Notes: a model not told the origin generated them from the letters alone. DNA of 64,000 nt from Amphritea atlantica (GCA_024397875.1 CP073344.1:2161001-2225000), one strand, 5' to 3'; numbered from the stretch's first letter, positions 35,796 to 46,141 are shown. Numbers and translations are program-made.

Positions 35796-36446
35796 GTGAG
35801 TAACAATTACAGCATTAAAGAGATGTTCTATACCCTTCAGGGTGAAGGAGCCCAGGCCGGGCGCCCGGCGGTATTCTGCCGGTTTACCGGTTGCAACCTC
35901 TGGTCTGGCCGGGAACAGGACCGAAGCAAAGCGGTCTGTAATTTCTGCGATACTGATTTTATCGGCACGGATGGCCAGAATGGCGGCAAGTTTCAATCGG
36001 CAGATGCCCTTGCCAGGAAAATTAAAAGTTTCTGGCCAGAAAGCCAGACCGCCGATGCCGGGCGCCCCTATGTGGTTTGCACCGGCGGTGAACCCCTGCT
36101 GCAGCTGGATATGGAGCTGATTGAAGCGTTGCATCAGCAGGGTTTTGAGATCGCTGTAGAAACCAATGGTACACTCCCGGTACCGCAACAGATTGACTGG
36201 ATCTGTGTCAGCCCGAAAGCGGATGCTCAACTGGTCCAGCTCAGTGGTGATGAACTGAAACTGGTATATCCACAACCGCTGGCCCAGCCAGAAAAGTTCA
36301 CACAGTTACACTTTAAACATTTCTATCTGCAACCAATGGACGGTCCGATGCAGCGCATCAATACTCAGGAGTGTATCCGCTACTGCCTGAGCAACCCGCA
36401 GTGGAAGCTAAGCCTGCAGACCCATAAATTACTTGGCATTGACTAG
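35796..36446 (+). CDS. queE: 7-carboxy-7-deazaguanine synthase QueE
   Basis: A radical-SAM enzyme in queuosine synthesis, turning carboxytetrahydropterin into 7-carboxy-7-deazaguanine. I start at the GTG at 35796, preceded by AGGA, giving 216 residues beginning SNNYSIKEMFYTLQGEGAQ; the longer frame from 35712 adds unrelated residues. The Fe-S motif is the unusual C-x14-C-x2-C form (C33, C48, C51), as in the Burkholderia enzyme. CTGGEPLLQ and ETNGT motifs also fit. Its 3' end overlaps the convergent symporter gene by 18 nt. No queC or queD is adjacent. Confidence 0.93.
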   Translation: MSNNYSIKEMFYTLQGEGAQAGRPAVFCRFTGCNLWSGREQDRSKAVCNFCDTDFIGTDGQNGGKFQSADALARKIKSFWPESQTADAGRPYVVCTGGEPLLQLDMELIEALHQQGFEIAVETNGTLPVPQQIDWICVSPKADAQLVQLSGDELKLVYPQPLAQPEKFTQLHFKHFYLQPMDGPMQRINTQECIRYCLSNPQWKLSLQTHKLLGID

Positions 36447-37334
36447 CACGGATCGCCACCTCACCGGGCTGTTGCGCCACAGAATCAGCAGCACTGCAGG
36501 TACTTGCATCAGAATGCCATACAACAGCACTGTCAGCGACATCTCCGGTTGCTGCAGAATCGCGCCGGTTACCATTAATGCCGTACCGGCATTCTGAATC
36601 CCGGTCTCAATGCCGAGCGTCAGCGCCGTTTCCGTGTTAAGTCGTAGCAGATAGCGGGCTACCAGCATCGCAAACACCATAGCACTGCTGGCAAGCAGAA
36701 TAATCGCAGGACTCAGCAACGGCATCAGCTCAGGTAACACCGCCCGATTAGCCCAGCTAATCATCACCACCACGGCGAACATAAACACCAGCGAGAGAAC
36801 CTTTATAGGCCGTTGTAGCTGATCGCAGAGCCGTGGCCAGCGACGGTTTATATACAGTCCTGTCACCACGGGAATCAGCGTCACCATAACCAGCTTCGCA
36901 ATGGTGCTTAGCAGAGGCAGCTCTACCATTACCCCACTGCCTAAAAGGTGCTCCAGGGTCATCCAGGTGAACCAGGGCAGCGAAAAGGGTATGATCAGAC
37001 TGGTAATCGCCGTCAGCGAAATCGACAGCGCGGTATCAGCACGGCAGAGATAGCTGATCATATTCGAGGTAGCACCACCCGGGGCAAAGGATACGATCAG
37101 CAATCCCGCAGCCAGAACTGCGGGAAGTTGCAGCACAGTCACCACCAGCCACGCCAACAAAGGCAGAAACAGAAGTTGCAGTGACACACCAGCAACAATA
37201 GCCAGCGGTCGCTGACGCAGAGATAAAAAGTCACTCAGCTTTAGTGTCAGCCCCATGCCCAGCATAATAATAAACAGAGCAACCGGTAATAACAGTGAAA
37301 GTGCATTGCCACCCGCCATACAGAACAACTCCAT
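36429..37334 (-). CDS. Bile acid:sodium symporter (BASS) family transporter
   Basis: A 301-residue membrane protein with about nine or ten helices. The BASS signatures are visible: FAPGGATSNMISYLCRADTALS for the sodium-binding crossing region and GIETGIQNAGTALM in the second repeat. Bacterial members carry organic anions such as pantoate or sulfate-containing acids; the substrate here is unknown. Overlaps queE by 18 nt, convergent. Confidence 0.9.
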   Translation of the reverse strand: MELFCMAGGNALSLLLPVALFIIMLGMGLTLKLSDFLSLRQRPLAIVAGVSLQLLFLPLLAWLVVTVLQLPAVLAAGLLIVSFAPGGATSNMISYLCRADTALSISLTAITSLIIPFSLPWFTWMTLEHLLGSGVMVELPLLSTIAKLVMVTLIPVVTGLYINRRWPRLCDQLQRPIKVLSLVFMFAVVVMISWANRAVLPELMPLLSPAIILLASSAMVFAMLVARYLLRLNTETALTLGIETGIQNAGTALMVTGAILQQPEMSLTVLLYGILMQVPAVLLILWRNSPVRWRSVLVNAK

Positions 37335-37749
37335 CGGATAGTTTCATGAGCGCCTATAGTAGAGTTCAGAGTAACTCAAGACAACCGCCGGATAACAGAG
37401 AATTAAAGGGCTGTCTCAATCTACCCACATAAGTTGTGGATAACATTGTGGGTACCCTCATCTTACCCCTCCGGATGACCCGGAGTCTCGCCGTTCGCTA
37501 TAATATGGTTAATTTTTAACCAAATGTTATTTTCCTTATTTTTCAGTTACTTAAATAAAATTAATCTGAGACAAATGAAGAGTTTCTCAAACTTATCCAA
37601 GAAGTGTTTCAATTCCGCGTCACTGCTGTGACGGATAAAAGTCAACTAGTTTTTGTAAAAAATAATTATTAAAAGTTCCTTTCATCTGGCCAATTTGATC
37701 GGTTCCACTTAACATATTGCCCTCGTAAAAAACCGGACTCATTTCAATC
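37335..37749. other. Intergenic region between symporter and CDF genes
   Basis: 415 AT-rich bases without a credible gene. Promoters for both divergent neighbours must lie here. The one notable element is a cluster of DnaA-box-like motifs (37422-37454), listed separately. Confidence 0.6.
37422..37454. repeat. Three DnaA-box-like motifs within a dyad
   Basis: TACCCACA (37422-37429), TTGTGGATAA (37434-37443) and TGTGGGTA (37447-37454). The middle one is the complement of a perfect DnaA box TTATCCACA. The outer two form a perfect inverted repeat around it. Confidence 0.6.
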
Positions 37750-38913
37750 ATGTCAGAAACGCGAAGTAATCAGTCACAGGCCCAGCGCATAACCATTATT
37801 GGTTCGGTTATCGATGCCATTCTCGGCGTGCTTAAAATCATCTTCGGTATGCTGTCTCACTCCAGCGCACTGATCGCCGACGGCATCCATTCACTGTCTG
37901 ACCTGCTGACAGATTTCATGGTTGTCTGGGTCATAAAATATTCCCACCAGGAGCCCGATGAAGAACATCCCTGGGGCCATGCACGTTTCGAAACCATCGG
38001 TACCGTTATTCTCGGCTGCATCCTGATCGCCGTTGCCGGGGCAATGGCATATGAAAGCCTGCTGACACTTATACGGAACGAAGTGATACAGCTGCCCGAA
38101 TGGCCTGCGCTGGTAATCGCGGCAATCTCAGTATTGGCTAAAGAGGTTATATTTCGTTACACCCTTGCCGTTGGTAAGCGGATAAAGTCAGACCTGATCA
38201 TCGCTAATGCATGGCATAGCCGTACCGATGCGTTCTCCTCCATTGTCGTTTTTGTCGGTGTCGCCGGGGCAATGGCAGGATTGGCCTGGCTGGATGCTGT
38301 CGCCGCCATCGGGGTGGCACTGATCATTGCAAAAGTCGGTTGGGATCTGACCTGGAAGAGTATTCTGGAACTGGTCGATACCGCCCTTCCGGAAGAACAA
38401 ACACAAGCCTATACCGAAGTGATTATGGAGGTAGAAGGTATTCTCAGCGTACACAGCTTCAAAAGCCGCACCATGGGAAGCCAGAGTCTCCTAGAGATGC
38501 ATCTGCAGGTTGCTCCCCACCTGAGTGCCTCAGAAGGTCACTACATCGGTGATAAAGCAGTACTGCAACTGATGAAAAAGTTTGAAGATATCGGTCATAT
38601 TATCTTCCATATCGATACCTACGATGATGAAGAGGAGTTCGATAACTCAACCAGCCTGCCGGTACGAACCGAGATCAGCGGAGTTTTGTGGGAGCTGCTT
38701 GACCAGGCTGGCCATCCGGAGCTGGGGATCAGCCGGCTGGCACTGTATTACCGCAGGGACGCAGTTGAGATCGAACTGATGCTACTCGATACGCCATTCA
38801 ACCAGCAGATTGATATGAAAGTACTGGAAGCTGAACTGGACAGACTGTTCAAACAACACAGCTGGTTCAGAAGTATCCGCCTGTGGCAGGGATACCAGCC
38901 GCCCAAGCTATAA
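37750..38913 (+). CDS. Cation diffusion facilitator (CDF) metal transporter
   Basis: A 387-residue divalent-metal/proton antiporter. Six membrane helices (about residues 15-210) contain the metal-site motifs HSLSDLLTD (helix 2) and HSRTDAFSS (helix 5). The cytoplasmic domain (about 215-300) is the usual CDF ferredoxin-like fold. The protein has about 90 extra C-terminal residues beyond a typical CDF, of unknown role. Substrate could be Zn, Fe, Mn or Cd; the HSxxD/HSRTDAxSS pattern is of the Fe/Mn-type group, a weak hint. Confidence 0.9.
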   Translation: MSETRSNQSQAQRITIIGSVIDAILGVLKIIFGMLSHSSALIADGIHSLSDLLTDFMVVWVIKYSHQEPDEEHPWGHARFETIGTVILGCILIAVAGAMAYESLLTLIRNEVIQLPEWPALVIAAISVLAKEVIFRYTLAVGKRIKSDLIIANAWHSRTDAFSSIVVFVGVAGAMAGLAWLDAVAAIGVALIIAKVGWDLTWKSILELVDTALPEEQTQAYTEVIMEVEGILSVHSFKSRTMGSQSLLEMHLQVAPHLSASEGHYIGDKAVLQLMKKFEDIGHIIFHIDTYDDEEEFDNSTSLPVRTEISGVLWELLDQAGHPELGISRLALYYRRDAVEIELMLLDTPFNQQIDMKVLEAELDRLFKQHSWFRSIRLWQGYQPPKL

Positions 38914-38938
38914 TGAACCGTCTCTGTTGGACTAACTA

Positions 38939-39541
38939 ATGGACTATATGCGCCCGGCGGCTCACCACAGCACCGAACTTGAGATTCGCAAAAGCCGCTT
39001 TATCTGCGATATCCATCCGGTCAGCGACCGGGAGGAAGCGCTCCGCTTTATCGAATCAGTGCGTGCCTGCCATCCTAAAGCGAACCACCATTGCTGGGGT
39101 TATATTGCCGGTGCCCCCAACGACCCGCATCAATGGAACTGCAGTGATGACGGTGAGCCAAAAGGCACCGCCGGCCAGCCGATGCTGAATGTGCTGCGCC
39201 ATAGTCATCTGGGTAATATCTGTGCCGTCGTCACCCGCTATTTTGGCGGAATCAAGCTAGGGACCGGAGGACTGGCGCGGGCTTACTCTCAGAGCGTTCA
39301 GGAGGCCTTACAGACCGTGTCTACCGAAGCGGTTGTTGCGACTATTACTATCCGTTTAACAGCGCCCTACAACCTGACAGGCGAGCTTGAACAGCTGATC
39401 AGCCAGTTTAACCTGAGCGATTGTGAGAGAAACTTCGCAACCGGGCTTGAGGTAACGGCACAACTCGAGGAAAACCGGCTGACAGAGTTTCAACAAGCCC
39501 TGACGCCCTTCCAGCACCTGATCACGCTAAGCATCAGTTAA
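38939..39541 (+). CDS. yigZ: YigZ/IMPACT family protein
   Basis: A 200-residue UPF0029/IMPACT family protein. The conserved motifs are SRFICDIHPVSD, SDDGEPKGTAGQPML and TRYFGGIKLGTGGLARAYS. The N-terminal half is the IMPACT fold and the C-terminal part (about 130-200) a ferredoxin-like domain. Human IMPACT binds GCN1; the bacterial role is unclear. It follows the CDF gene by 25 nt and overlaps the convergent SulP gene by 8 nt. Confidence 0.92.
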   Translation: MDYMRPAAHHSTELEIRKSRFICDIHPVSDREEALRFIESVRACHPKANHHCWGYIAGAPNDPHQWNCSDDGEPKGTAGQPMLNVLRHSHLGNICAVVTRYFGGIKLGTGGLARAYSQSVQEALQTVSTEAVVATITIRLTAPYNLTGELEQLISQFNLSDCERNFATGLEVTAQLEENRLTEFQQALTPFQHLITLSIS

Positions 39542-41192
39542 GTTCATCACGGAAGACCATTGCATAGGCCGTTTCCAGCGCCCTGCTACGTTTCTCATGA
39601 CAGAAGCTGACCGGAATCAGACTGAGAATCTTCAGGCGGCTCAGAATATCCTTAACAATAGGGTTCAGGCCGATTATATGTACATCGCGCCCAAGCTCCT
39701 GAGCCTCGATAATCATATCTTCAATCGCCAGCGCAGTTGAGACATCGATCAACGGTACCCGGCTAAAATCGAGTAACAGAGCATCATGGGGACGCCGCCC
39801 CTGAAGTTTTGCTGATAGCCCTTTCGCCGCAGCATAACTGACCGGGCCATCAAACTGATAAAGAATAATTCGTCCCTGAGTTTCAGCCAGCAGTTTACGC
39901 TCCCGCTTACTCAAGCCCTCATCATTTCCTGCATGGCTATCAATGACCCGGATACTGTCTAACTGGTTATCTGCCAACCGTTTAACCGTCACAACGTTGG
40001 CAATAAAAACTCCGGCAAAAACAGCCGTCACCAGATCCACCATCACCGTCAGCACCAGCACCAATATCATCAGACAGGCAACAAACAACGGCGCCCGGTG
40101 CAGGCGGAACAGAAATCGCCAGTCAATGATATCCAGCCCCACTTTAATCAGGATCCCCGCCAGTACTGCATGGGGGATGTTCTCTGCCAGCGGTGCGGCC
40201 CCAAGCACTACGCAAACCAGCACAAGCGCATGAAAGGCCCCGGCGATCGGCGTCTCGCCTCCGGCTTTAATATTGACTACCGTGCGCATTGTCGCCCCGG
40301 CACCGGGTAATCCGCCAAACATGCCGGCAACCATATTGCCAACGCCCTGCCCGATCAGTTCACGATCCGAATCATGCTGGGTTTTGGTCATACTGTCGGC
40401 CACCAGCGAGGTCAACAGAGAATCGATCGACCCCAGCACGGCGAGCATTAACGCGGCAAACAGCATCTCACTGAGAATTTCCATTGAAAAACGCGGCATC
40501 AGCAATTCAGGTAACCCAGTGGGTATATGACCGATGATGGCCAGATCCTTATCGCCATGAAACAACTGATAGATAACGGTGCCAAGCACCAGTGCCAGCA
40601 GCGCCGGTGGCACAACGACAGCAAGCTTCTTAGGGCAGAACATCACCACCGCCAGCGTCACGCTCCCCAGTAATAGCGCCGCAAGATCCGCATCAGCCAG
40701 ATACTGCGGTATCTGTCGCAATGACTCGCCGGCACTTGCCGATGCGGGAAAACCGAACATCGGTCCCAGTTGCAACAGGATGATAATAATGCCGATACCG
40801 GTCATAAACCCGGATATCACCGGAAACGGTACCAGAGTGACATACTTACCCAGTTTCAGCAGGCCAAACGCCATCTGAAACAGCCCTCCCAGAATGACCA
40901 CGGTAAAGGCAAATACTGGCCCGCTTTGCGGATCCAGAGCAACAAACTGGGTAAAAACAGACGCCATGACAACTGTCATTGGCCCGGTCGGGCCCGATAC
41001 CTGACTCGGAGTGCCACCAAAAAGCGCGGCAAACAAACCGACAAAGATCGCTCCGTATAACCCGGCTATCGCTCCGGCGCCTGAAGAAACACCAAAAGCC
41101 AGTGCTAACGGCAATGCCACCACTGCAGCCGTCAGTCCCCCTAACAGGTCGCCTTTGAGATTATGAAAATGAAGACCATGAATCAGTCGCAT
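39534..41192 (-). CDS. SulP family anion transporter with STAS domain
   Basis: A 552-residue inner-membrane anion transporter. Membrane helices span residues about 15-400 with the SulP signatures GLYGAIFVGLFAALFGG and QVSGPTGPM near the anion site. The C-terminal STAS domain (about 430-540) has LLLDFSRVPLIDVSTALAIEDM. SulP proteins carry sulfate, bicarbonate or dicarboxylates; the substrate cannot be told from sequence. A GTCAGGAT ribosome site precedes the ATG. Overlaps yigZ by 8 nt. Confidence 0.92.
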   Translation of the reverse strand: MRLIHGLHFHNLKGDLLGGLTAAVVALPLALAFGVSSGAGAIAGLYGAIFVGLFAALFGGTPSQVSGPTGPMTVVMASVFTQFVALDPQSGPVFAFTVVILGGLFQMAFGLLKLGKYVTLVPFPVISGFMTGIGIIIILLQLGPMFGFPASASAGESLRQIPQYLADADLAALLLGSVTLAVVMFCPKKLAVVVPPALLALVLGTVIYQLFHGDKDLAIIGHIPTGLPELLMPRFSMEILSEMLFAALMLAVLGSIDSLLTSLVADSMTKTQHDSDRELIGQGVGNMVAGMFGGLPGAGATMRTVVNIKAGGETPIAGAFHALVLVCVVLGAAPLAENIPHAVLAGILIKVGLDIIDWRFLFRLHRAPLFVACLMILVLVLTVMVDLVTAVFAGVFIANVVTVKRLADNQLDSIRVIDSHAGNDEGLSKRERKLLAETQGRIILYQFDGPVSYAAAKGLSAKLQGRRPHDALLLDFSRVPLIDVSTALAIEDMIIEAQELGRDVHIIGLNPIVKDILSRLKILSLIPVSFCHEKRSRALETAYAMVFRDELN

Positions 41193-41455
41193 ATCAGATC
41201 CTGACTAAGATTTATTGTTATTCGTGTCTGGAAAGATCGGAAAACAGCAAGTGCCTATAACAATCCACGACTTACATCGCCAAATCAATGAATAATTAGT
41301 CGACACAGATCAGTTTAATAGCATGTTTTAAAACAATTGTTCGATCTCAGCACAAAGTTGGATAGCAAACTATCTACCCTCATGAAAAATAATGTTATTC
41401 TTTCTGTCGTTCTGATTCAGCTCTTATCAGTATCGCGAAATAGGAAAAACGTTCT

Positions 41456-42469
41456 ATGAAGTTCGCAGATAATCCCCAGCAAGCGACTGAGTATCTTCGT
41501 CGGGCTATCCCGCTGATGGTCAAAGGCGGTATCTCCCCCACCCCGTTAAATTATGCCCTCTGGTACGTCTACGTATCTAAAGCCCTGCCTGCGCTTAACC
41601 AGCAGATGGATAAAACGCTGGAGATTTATGGGACCTGCCCGAACCGCATCAGTGAAGTACTGTTTCGTGATTTTCTGATTAAGGATGAGATTGAAAACGC
41701 AGAAGTTGTGCAGCAAGCCCTGCTGTCAGTGATGGGAGACCTGGAAAGTTCGGCCTCATCAACGGTTCAGGATACTGAAGCCTACAATGAAGTCTTACAG
41801 GAAAGCCTGGCAGCACTCAAAGACAAAAACGATAATCAGGGTCTCGAGTCCATAATTCAGAACCTGACCGTGAATACCGAAACCATCAGCGAAAGCACCC
41901 GTCAGTTTCAGAAGAAAATTGATGAGGCTCAGGCAGAGATCAGTAAGCTTAAAAAAGAGCTGAACCAGTCCAGACAGGAAGCCACTATTGATCCCCTGAC
42001 CGGTTTATATAATCGCCGGGTATTTGATACAGAGATCGGTCAGTTGGCATCACTGCCGCAACCTGACGTTTCGCTGGTTATGCTGGATATCGACTATTTC
42101 AAAAAATTTAATGATAGCTATGGCCATCAGATGGGCGATAAAGTCCTGCAATATGTTGCCCAACTGATCAAAGAGGAGTGTTCCGAGCCGTTGCTACCGG
42201 TTCGTTTTGGCGGCGAAGAGTTTTCCATGCTACTCCCCGGTATCAAAGCTGCAGAGGCCTGCAAGCTGGCCGAAAAAGTGCGTAAGAAAGTTGCGGCTAT
42301 CCGTATCAAACAGAAACAGAGTGGAGACATTATCAGCTCTGTTACAGCCTCCTTCGGGGTTGCCCGGTTAGAGGCAGACGAATCGCCGGAAAACCTGATT
42401 GCCAGAGCAGATGCTGCGCTTTATAAAGCTAAGGAAGCGGGACGCAATAACGTCCAGATGGCGAATTAG
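41456..42469 (+). CDS. Diguanylate cyclase, soluble
   Basis: A 337-residue c-di-GMP synthase. The first 165 residues are helical without membrane segments and end in a coiled coil (about 125-170). The GGDEF domain (about 175-335) has DPLTGLYNRR, LDIDYFKKFNDSYGH and the active-site variant GGEEF, so it should be active. No RxxD inhibitory site precedes GGEEF. The pattern NYALWYVYVSKALPALNQQMD at the start resembles an N-terminal domain seen in several Pseudomonas diguanylate cyclases. The signal is unknown. Confidence 0.92.
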   Translation: MKFADNPQQATEYLRRAIPLMVKGGISPTPLNYALWYVYVSKALPALNQQMDKTLEIYGTCPNRISEVLFRDFLIKDEIENAEVVQQALLSVMGDLESSASSTVQDTEAYNEVLQESLAALKDKNDNQGLESIIQNLTVNTETISESTRQFQKKIDEAQAEISKLKKELNQSRQEATIDPLTGLYNRRVFDTEIGQLASLPQPDVSLVMLDIDYFKKFNDSYGHQMGDKVLQYVAQLIKEECSEPLLPVRFGGEEFSMLLPGIKAAEACKLAEKVRKKVAAIRIKQKQSGDIISSVTASFGVARLEADESPENLIARADAALYKAKEAGRNNVQMAN

Positions 42470-42516
42470 AGCAGTAACAATTTCACCTTTAAAGCCCCCT
42501 GATTAAAGCGACAGAC

Positions 42517-42550
42517 AAAAAAATCCCCGGTCTGCAGTGCAGCCGGGGGA
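42517..42550 (-). terminator. Terminator of gor
   Basis: A long interrupted stem CCCCGG-CTGCA / TGCAG-CCGGGG, with seven A residues on its left side, that is a T-run in the minus-strand transcript. Confidence 0.88.
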
Positions 42551-42568
42551 ATAGTCGATGAAGGTCAC

Positions 42569-43924
42569 TTAACTTGCTGGTTCACGCATCGTTACAAACT
42601 CTTCAGCAGCAGTCGGATGGATACCAATAGTGGAATCAAACACCGCTTTGGTGGCACCGGCTTTCAGCGCAACAGCTATGCCCTGAATAATTTCGCCAGC
42701 ATCGGGGCCAACCATATGCACCCCAAGCACCTTGTCAGTGTCACGATCAACCAACATTTTCATGAAGGTTTTTTCGTCACTGCCGCTCATCGTATGCTTC
42801 ATTGCTCTGAACGTAGACTTATAGACATCGACATTCTCATAGAGTTCACGACTTTTTTCTTCAGATAAACCAACAGTGCCTATATTAGGCTGACAGAACA
42901 CCGCCGTAGCGATCAGATCGTAATCCACCTGCTGGTTTTTACCTGCGTACAGGTTGCGCACCAGCGCCATGCCTTCTGCCAGAGCAACCGGTGTCAGCTG
43001 GATTCGATCGATCACGTCGCCGATGGCATAAACTGACGGTTCGGCGGTCTGGAACTGATCATTAACGACAATCGCACCACTGTTTTTCTGCTCAACGCGG
43101 ACATTTTCCAGCCCCAGATCCATCACATTCGGCACCCGACCAGTGGCATACATAATAGTGTCGGCCTCCAGAGTTGAGCCATCCGTCAGATGTGCCAGCA
43201 GTGAGCCATCTGCCTGTTTGTCTATTTTTTCAATATTGTTGTTAAAGCGCAGGCTGATATTTTTCTTGGCTACCTCTTCTGCAGTGAATTCACGTACTTC
43301 CTGATCAAAGCCTCTGAGGAACAGATCTCCACGATAGATTAATGAGGTTTCAGCCCCCAGACCCGCAAAAATCCCGGCAAATTCAACCGCGATATAACCA
43401 CCACCCACAACGATCGCCCGCTTGGGAAACTCATCGAGATAAAAAACTTCATTGGAACTGATGACATGCTCACTGCCCGGGAACTCCGGCACATAGGGCC
43501 AGCCACCGGTCGCGATAAGGATACGTTCAGCGCTGTACTGCGTACCAGACACTTCAACGGTATTTGGCCCGGTAATTCGCGCCCGCCCATCCAGCAGATT
43601 TACTCCGGAATTAACCAGCATATTGCGGTAGATGCCGTTGAGTCGCTCAATCTCTTTTGTCTTGTTGTCCCGCAGGGTTGGCCAGTCAAAGGTTGACTTA
43701 CCGACCGTCCAGCCAAATCCGGCAGCATTTTCAAACTCTTCACTGAAATGTGAACCGTAAACGAAAAGTTTCTTTGGCACGCAGCCGACATTGACACAGG
43801 TACCGCCCAGATAGCGGTCTTCAGCCATCCCGACCCGGACACCCATTGCTGCGGCCATGCGTCCAGCCCGAACACCACCGGAACCGGCACCAATTACAAA
43901 CAGATCAAAATCAAACTCTGCCAC
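42569..43924 (-). CDS. gor: Glutathione-disulfide reductase
   Basis: A 451-residue FAD/NADPH disulfide reductase that keeps glutathione reduced. It has the FAD dinucleotide fold [11 protein letters not shown], the redox-active pair GGTCVNVGC (C43, C48), an NADPH fold [11 protein letters not shown] and the C-terminal interface motif [13 protein letters not shown] with the proton-relay histidine. The start is a GTG at 43924 with AAGGGG upstream. It is probably monocistronic, with a terminator at 42517-42550. Confidence 0.95.
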   Translation of the reverse strand: MAEFDFDLFVIGAGSGGVRAGRMAAAMGVRVGMAEDRYLGGTCVNVGCVPKKLFVYGSHFSEEFENAAGFGWTVGKSTFDWPTLRDNKTKEIERLNGIYRNMLVNSGVNLLDGRARITGPNTVEVSGTQYSAERILIATGGWPYVPEFPGSEHVISSNEVFYLDEFPKRAIVVGGGYIAVEFAGIFAGLGAETSLIYRGDLFLRGFDQEVREFTAEEVAKKNISLRFNNNIEKIDKQADGSLLAHLTDGSTLEADTIMYATGRVPNVMDLGLENVRVEQKNSGAIVVNDQFQTAEPSVYAIGDVIDRIQLTPVALAEGMALVRNLYAGKNQQVDYDLIATAVFCQPNIGTVGLSEEKSRELYENVDVYKSTFRAMKHTMSGSDEKTFMKMLVDRDTDKVLGVHMVGPDAGEIIQGIAVALKAGATKAVFDSTIGIHPTAAEEFVTMREPAS

Positions 43925-44154
43925 AGGAATCCCCTTAACACTGATAACGATTAACTAAACAGACTGAACCGGATAACCTGAACGGCCTGATAAAAACTAT
44001 GCGGCTTAATCTACCTGTTGTCGTCCGATGATGCCAATAAAGATAGGCAAAACAGGTGATAGGGTTTTTCAATCAGTCGCATTTGCACTTTGCCCGGGCT
44101 GAGGTTAAGTTAGGCGCCTCTGTACTCCTCTTTTAGATTGTCTTTGGATTTAGC

Positions 44155-44964
44155 ATGAAACTGATCTCATTCAACACCAATGGCCTGCGGGCCCGCCCCC
44201 ACCAGATTAAAGCCCTGATCGATAAACATCAGCCTGATGTTATCGGAATTCAGGAAACCAAGGTTCATGATGAGGAATTTCCTGAAGAGATGATCTCCGC
44301 ACTTGGCTACCATGTGGAATACCACGGACAGAAAGGCCACTACGGTGTCTGCCTGATATCCAAGCTACCGCCTGTCAGTCTTGAAAAAGGCTTCCCCGGA
44401 GACGACGAAGATGCACAGAAACGGATGATCATCGGAGAGTACGATATCGAAGGGGTACGGGTAAAAATACTCAATGGTTACTTCCCTCAGGGGGAAAACA
44501 TTGCCCATGAGATTAAGTACCCCGCCAAACGCAAATACTATAACGATCTGCAGAACTATCTTGAACAGCAGTGCGACCCTAATCAGCCACTGGTCGTGAT
44601 GGGTGACCTGAACATCTCTCCGGAGGATATCGATATAGGGATCGGCGAAGTGAACCGTAAGCGCTGGCTGAAAACCGGTAAAACCAGTTTCCAGCCAGAA
44701 GAGCGCCAATGGTTGGCCCGTTTATTAGGCTGGGGCTTGAAGGACACCTTCCGTAAAATTCACCCGGACACTGATAATCTGTTCAGCTGGTTTGATTATC
44801 GCAGTCGCGGTTTTGAAGCCGAACCGAAACGGGGCCTGCGTATCGATGCGGTACTGGCCACCGAATCGCTCTATCTGCGCTGTACTGATGCCAATATCGA
44901 CTATGATATCCGCGGCATGGAGAAACCCTCAGATCATGCTCCGATCTGGGCCCAGTTCAGTTAA
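44155..44964 (+). CDS. xthA: Exodeoxyribonuclease III / AP endonuclease
   Basis: A 269-residue Mg-dependent base-excision-repair nuclease. Catalytic residues sit in [15 protein letters not shown], the GDLNISP motif with the active Asp and Asn, RIDAVLAT, and PSDHAPIW with the active His. Length and N-terminus match E. coli exonuclease III. Confidence 0.95.
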   Translation: MKLISFNTNGLRARPHQIKALIDKHQPDVIGIQETKVHDEEFPEEMISALGYHVEYHGQKGHYGVCLISKLPPVSLEKGFPGDDEDAQKRMIIGEYDIEGVRVKILNGYFPQGENIAHEIKYPAKRKYYNDLQNYLEQQCDPNQPLVVMGDLNISPEDIDIGIGEVNRKRWLKTGKTSFQPEERQWLARLLGWGLKDTFRKIHPDTDNLFSWFDYRSRGFEAEPKRGLRIDAVLATESLYLRCTDANIDYDIRGMEKPSDHAPIWAQFS

Positions 44965-45044
44965 TACACGATCAGTTAAGCAGCGGTTTGCGTAAAATGT
45001 GAAGGGGCGTAATGAACATAACAGCCCCTGATCTGTTCGCTGAA

Positions 45045-45980
45045 TCACTCGGTAATCGAGCTGACAAACCCCGGCGACTTCACCACCATCAGGTCAGCAT
45101 GCAGCTGATCCAGAATCCGTTCAATAGTGCTGCCCACCAGTATCCGATCCAGTAACCCCCTTGCAACCGCGCCAACCACCAGAATATCAATATGCGCTTC
45201 ATCCACATATTCGAGGATAGCGTTATGAGTCTCTTTCTCTTTTAAAGTCACAGCGGGGCTGTCAGTAGTCAATCCATAGGGTTCCAGCAACGTCCCGAGA
45301 GCGGCCACATGCTCTGCCCTCACCTTACGCTGCATACTCTCAAAATCGGTCACCAGATGCTCATCAAAAATAGCGGAGTGTGGCAGCACATTAAAGCTAT
45401 GCATCACTTTCAGATCCCCCTCCAGAGTCTGAACCAGGCGCCGCGCCCATTCCAGTATGGTTTTATCCAGTACCGCAGGACTGTCACATTCATGAAACGG
45501 GTCGACTGCAGCCGCCACATGACCGCCATCAGACCAGGGTTTCTGCTTAACCAGCAGCAGCGGCACAGGGCACTCTCTGATGAGTTGCCAGTCGCTCTGA
45601 TCAAAGATGTAATGCCCCAGACGACTGTGCTGCTCTATCTGATGCAGAACAATATCGGGTTGAAAACGTAACACCTTTCTCACTACGGCTTCAGCATGAT
45701 GACGCTGCCAGCAATAATCCAGATCTACCTCAATGTTGAGTTCTTCAAACGGCTCTGTCAGTCGCTCCAGCTCAGCCTCGACCTGATGCATATAGCCATG
45801 CTCAGCTCTGATCAATGACTCCTTATCCAGCAGATAGCTGTTACGGAGTGATGCGTTATAGCAACAACTGAACAGTTCAACCTTAGCGCCGCTCCCCTCA
45901 GCCAGCCTTAATGCCTTCTCCAAGATCAGACTGTTATCTTTACCATGCTCAAGATTAACCAGAATTTTGCTGATATCCAC
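45045..45980 (-). CDS. Tandem-domain universal stress protein (UspE-like)
   Basis: A 311-residue protein with two Usp domains. The first (about 1-145) lacks the glycine-rich ATP loop. The second (about 155-305) ends with VVGAVARGLLDRILVGSTIERIL, the G-x2-G-x9-GST type signature in variant form. The start is a GTG at 45980, chosen because GGAGG lies 7 nt upstream and the frame beyond it has no similarity. The arrangement resembles UspE. An FNR-like site TTGCG-N4-ATCAA lies about 75 bp upstream (46048-46061). Convergent with xthA. Confidence 0.85.
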   Translation of the reverse strand: MDISKILVNLEHGKDNSLILEKALRLAEGSGAKVELFSCCYNASLRNSYLLDKESLIRAEHGYMHQVEAELERLTEPFEELNIEVDLDYCWQRHHAEAVVRKVLRFQPDIVLHQIEQHSRLGHYIFDQSDWQLIRECPVPLLLVKQKPWSDGGHVAAAVDPFHECDSPAVLDKTILEWARRLVQTLEGDLKVMHSFNVLPHSAIFDEHLVTDFESMQRKVRAEHVAALGTLLEPYGLTTDSPAVTLKEKETHNAILEYVDEAHIDILVVGAVARGLLDRILVGSTIERILDQLHADLMVVKSPGFVSSITE

Positions 45981-46141
45981 AACAGAACCTCCTCTGTATT
46001 TACCCCTTAAGCATGAGACAGCCTCGCTATTTTGCCAACACAATATTTTGATCTGCCGCAAACAAGCGATACCGTTTTTGTCCTGAAACAATAAATAACA
46101 ACTGATCAGCCACTGATGACAAATTATAGACGGCGTACAAC

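Noticed and set aside
40273..40530. Open frames on the + strand inside the SulP gene
   Set aside because: Shadows of a transporter with clear SulP and STAS motifs on the other strand.
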